A stretch of 64,000 nucleotides of DNA, taken from Ewingella sp. CoE-038-23 (lineage in GTDB: Bacteria > Pseudomonadota > Gammaproteobacteria > Enterobacterales > Enterobacteriaceae). The position numbers and the translations under genes were made by a program. The stretch spans positions 1,426,001 through 1,490,000 of the forward strand of contig NZ_JAZHOH010000001.1 of NCBI RefSeq assembly GCF_040419245.1. The letters run 5' to 3'. The notes under the pieces were generated by a model. It was not told where the DNA came from. It saw nothing but the letters and a program-made list of their open reading frames with translations, and did no database searches. Below are positions 62,490-64,000 of this stretch, one piece after another (the first letter of the stretch is position 1; each line of letters starts with the position of its first letter).

Positions 62490-64000
62490 GGAGCCTCCTT
62501 CAGTGAAGCGTCTTGGCGATAAAGCTCGCCGACTTGTTTAAGGAAAGCACGTCCCTGACCGAGCTTTGGCACGCTGGCAATAAGGCGCCGGGTGTAGTCA
62601 TGTTGAGGTTGGCGAAGCACGGACCCTGTTTCGCCAGTTTCAACGATTTCACCGTGGCGCATAACCGCCACGCGGTCGCAAATCTGCGCAATAACGCCAA
62701 AATCATGAGTGATAAACAGTAGGGTCAGCCCGCGTTCGTGACGCAGCTTTTGCAGTAATTCAAGAATGCGGGCTTGCACCGTGACATCCAGCGCAGTGGT
62801 GGGTTCGTCAGCGATAATGACCTCGGGGTCATTGGCCAGCGCCATGGCAATCCCCACTCGCTGGCGCTGGCCGCCTGAAAGCTGATGCGGGAAGGCGTCA
62901 AAGCGAGATGCTGCTTGATCAATGCCGACGCTTGCCAGCAGAGCCAGTGCCCGCTGTTTGGCGGCTGAAGCTGCTAGCGGCTGATGGGCCTGAATAGCTT
63001 CAATGATCTGAGCGCCGATAGTGAACTGCGGGTGCAAGGTGGTCAGCGGATCCTGAAATATATAAGCTACTCGCGCGCCACGCCGCTGCTGCAACTGGCT
63101 TTGAGGAAGAGATAACATCTCTTCGCCACTCACGTAAATCGCGCCGCCGGTTATCTCGCCGGGCGGGGAGGACACCAGCCCCATGATGGACAGCGCGGTG
63201 ACGCTTTTCCCCGAGCCACTTTCGCCTATCAGCCCTAAACACTCACCCTGCGCAACGTAGAAACTAATGCCTTTCACTGCCGCCGAAACATGGGCGCCGG
63301 AGCGGAAATTCACCTGCAAATCGACCACTTCCAGCAGGGCTTTATCACTGTGCCGCGCCGCCGGTACCTGAGGGCGTTTTACGCAAGTCACTGCCTGAGC
63401 GCGCTGCAGCACGCCGGACTTGAGGCGCGGATCTAGCAGGTCACGCACGCCATCGCCGAGCAGATTAAAGCTCATCACCAGCAGGAAAATCATTAAGCCA
63501 GGCACCACCGAGACGTGCGGCGCGCTGAACATCTGTGCGCGGCCCTGTCCAAGCATTGAGCCTAAATCGGCATTGGGGGGTTGCGTCCCGAGGCCGAGGA
63601 ACGACAGTCCGGCAGTTTCCAAAATCATCCAGCCGACGGTAGTCGACATGGTTACCACTACCACCGGCATGACGTTTGGCAGCACTTCAGTCAGCAAGAT
63701 TTGCAGGTGATTTTTACCCGACAGTCGCGCCGCCTGAATAAAGTCGCGCTGGCGCAGGCCGACGGTTAAGCCACGAATATTACGGGCAAAGAAGGGAATG
63801 TTGACCACCGCGATAGCGTAAAGCGCATTCAGCAGGCCGGGGCCGAGCACCGCGACAATCACCAACGCCAGCAATATGTAGGGAAAGGCCATCAGCATGT
63901 CTATCAGCCGCATCAGCAAGCTGTCGGTTTTTCCCCCGGCATAACCGGCGATCAGCCCAATCAGCGTGCCAAAAAATGCTGCCAAAAGCGTGGCGCAAAT
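62486..64000 (-). CDS. Fused permease-ATPase of a peptide/nickel-type importer (5' end outside window)
   Basis: The frame stays open to the right edge, so the N terminus is missing. The visible 504 residues contain a DppC-type permease (residues about 1-200; EAA loop [27 protein letters not shown]) joined by a short linker to a DppD-type ATPase (about 215-500; [37 protein letters not shown]) with an oligopeptide extension ([12 protein letters not shown]). Such fusions are known in the family. A DppB-type permease and binding protein should lie beyond the right edge. Confidence 0.9.
   Translation of the reverse strand: MCATLLAAFFGTLIGLIAGYAGGKTDSLLMRLIDMLMAFPYILLALVIVAVLGPGLLNALYAIAVVNIPFFARNIRGLTVGLRQRDFIQAARLSGKNHLQILLTEVLPNVMPVVVVTMSTTVGWMILETAGLSFLGLGTQPPNADLGSMLGQGRAQMFSAPHVSVVPGLMIFLLVMSFNLLGDGVRDLLDPRLKSGVLQRAQAVTCVKRPQVPAARHSDKALLEVVDLQVNFRSGAHVSAAVKGISFYVAQGECLGLIGESGSGKSVTALSIMGLVSSPPGEITGGAIYVSGEEMLSLPQSQLQQRRGARVAYIFQDPLTTLHPQFTIGAQIIEAIQAHQPLAASAAKQRALALLASVGIDQAASRFDAFPHQLSGGQRQRVGIAMALANDPEVIIADEPTTALDVTVQARILELLQKLRHERGLTLLFITHDFGVIAQICDRVAVMRHGEIVETGETGSVLRQPQHDYTRRLIASVPKLGQGRAFLKQVGELYRQDASLKEAP

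Overview
The window looks like chromosomal DNA of a Yersiniaceae-type member of the Enterobacterales (Serratia, Rahnella, Ewingella or a relative; I cannot choose the genus from sequence alone). The left third keeps the Escherichia coli 21-22 min gene order almost intact: pqiB-pqiC-rmf-fabA-ycbZ-matP-ompA-sulA-tfoX-yccS-yccF-helD-mgsA-yccT-yccU-hspQ-rlmI-acyP-tusE-yccA followed by tRNA-Ser(TGA). Here that tRNA gene is present twice. FadR, LexA and Zur binding-site matches of the E. coli type also point to an enteric host. No rRNA, CRISPR array, transposase or integrase was seen.

From about 19.6 kb the order becomes mosaic. In order: a three-gene AfuABC/FbpABC-type binding-protein-dependent importer; a chemoreceptor; small stress and housekeeping genes (GNAT, cupin, osmE, cvrA, an NTF2-like protein with a divergent LysR gene); a 750-base non-coding mosaic; and a divergent peptide-importer locus. 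That locus has binding protein, two permeases and a ROK kinase on the minus strand, and a ROK repressor, an M81 (MlrC-like) metallopeptidase and a double ATPase on the plus strand. hemB follows.

At 43.1-48.2 kb lies the most interesting region, a chitinase/quorum-sensing island. A GH18 chitinase without signal peptide, related to the chitinases of insecticidal Tc complexes, is followed on the minus strand by a complete luxI-type acyl-homoserine-lactone synthase and a second GH18 enzyme. A luxR-type regulator is divergent. A 20-bp lux-box-like palindrome sits in the shared promoter region, directly against the -35 element facing the chitinase. A D-arabinitol catabolic operon (dalD, xylulokinase, transporter, divergent SorC-type regulator) follows, then opgB and cheV.

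Near the right end an AT-rich segment carries a LysR regulator and a small holin-like membrane protein. It is followed by Zur-regulated zinT, tRNA-Asn, and a dipeptide-type importer with a permease-ATPase fusion that runs off the window and ends in a GntR regulator. Two copies of a roughly 120-bp imperfect palindrome (20.7 kb and 36.9 kb) are dispersed intergenic repeats.
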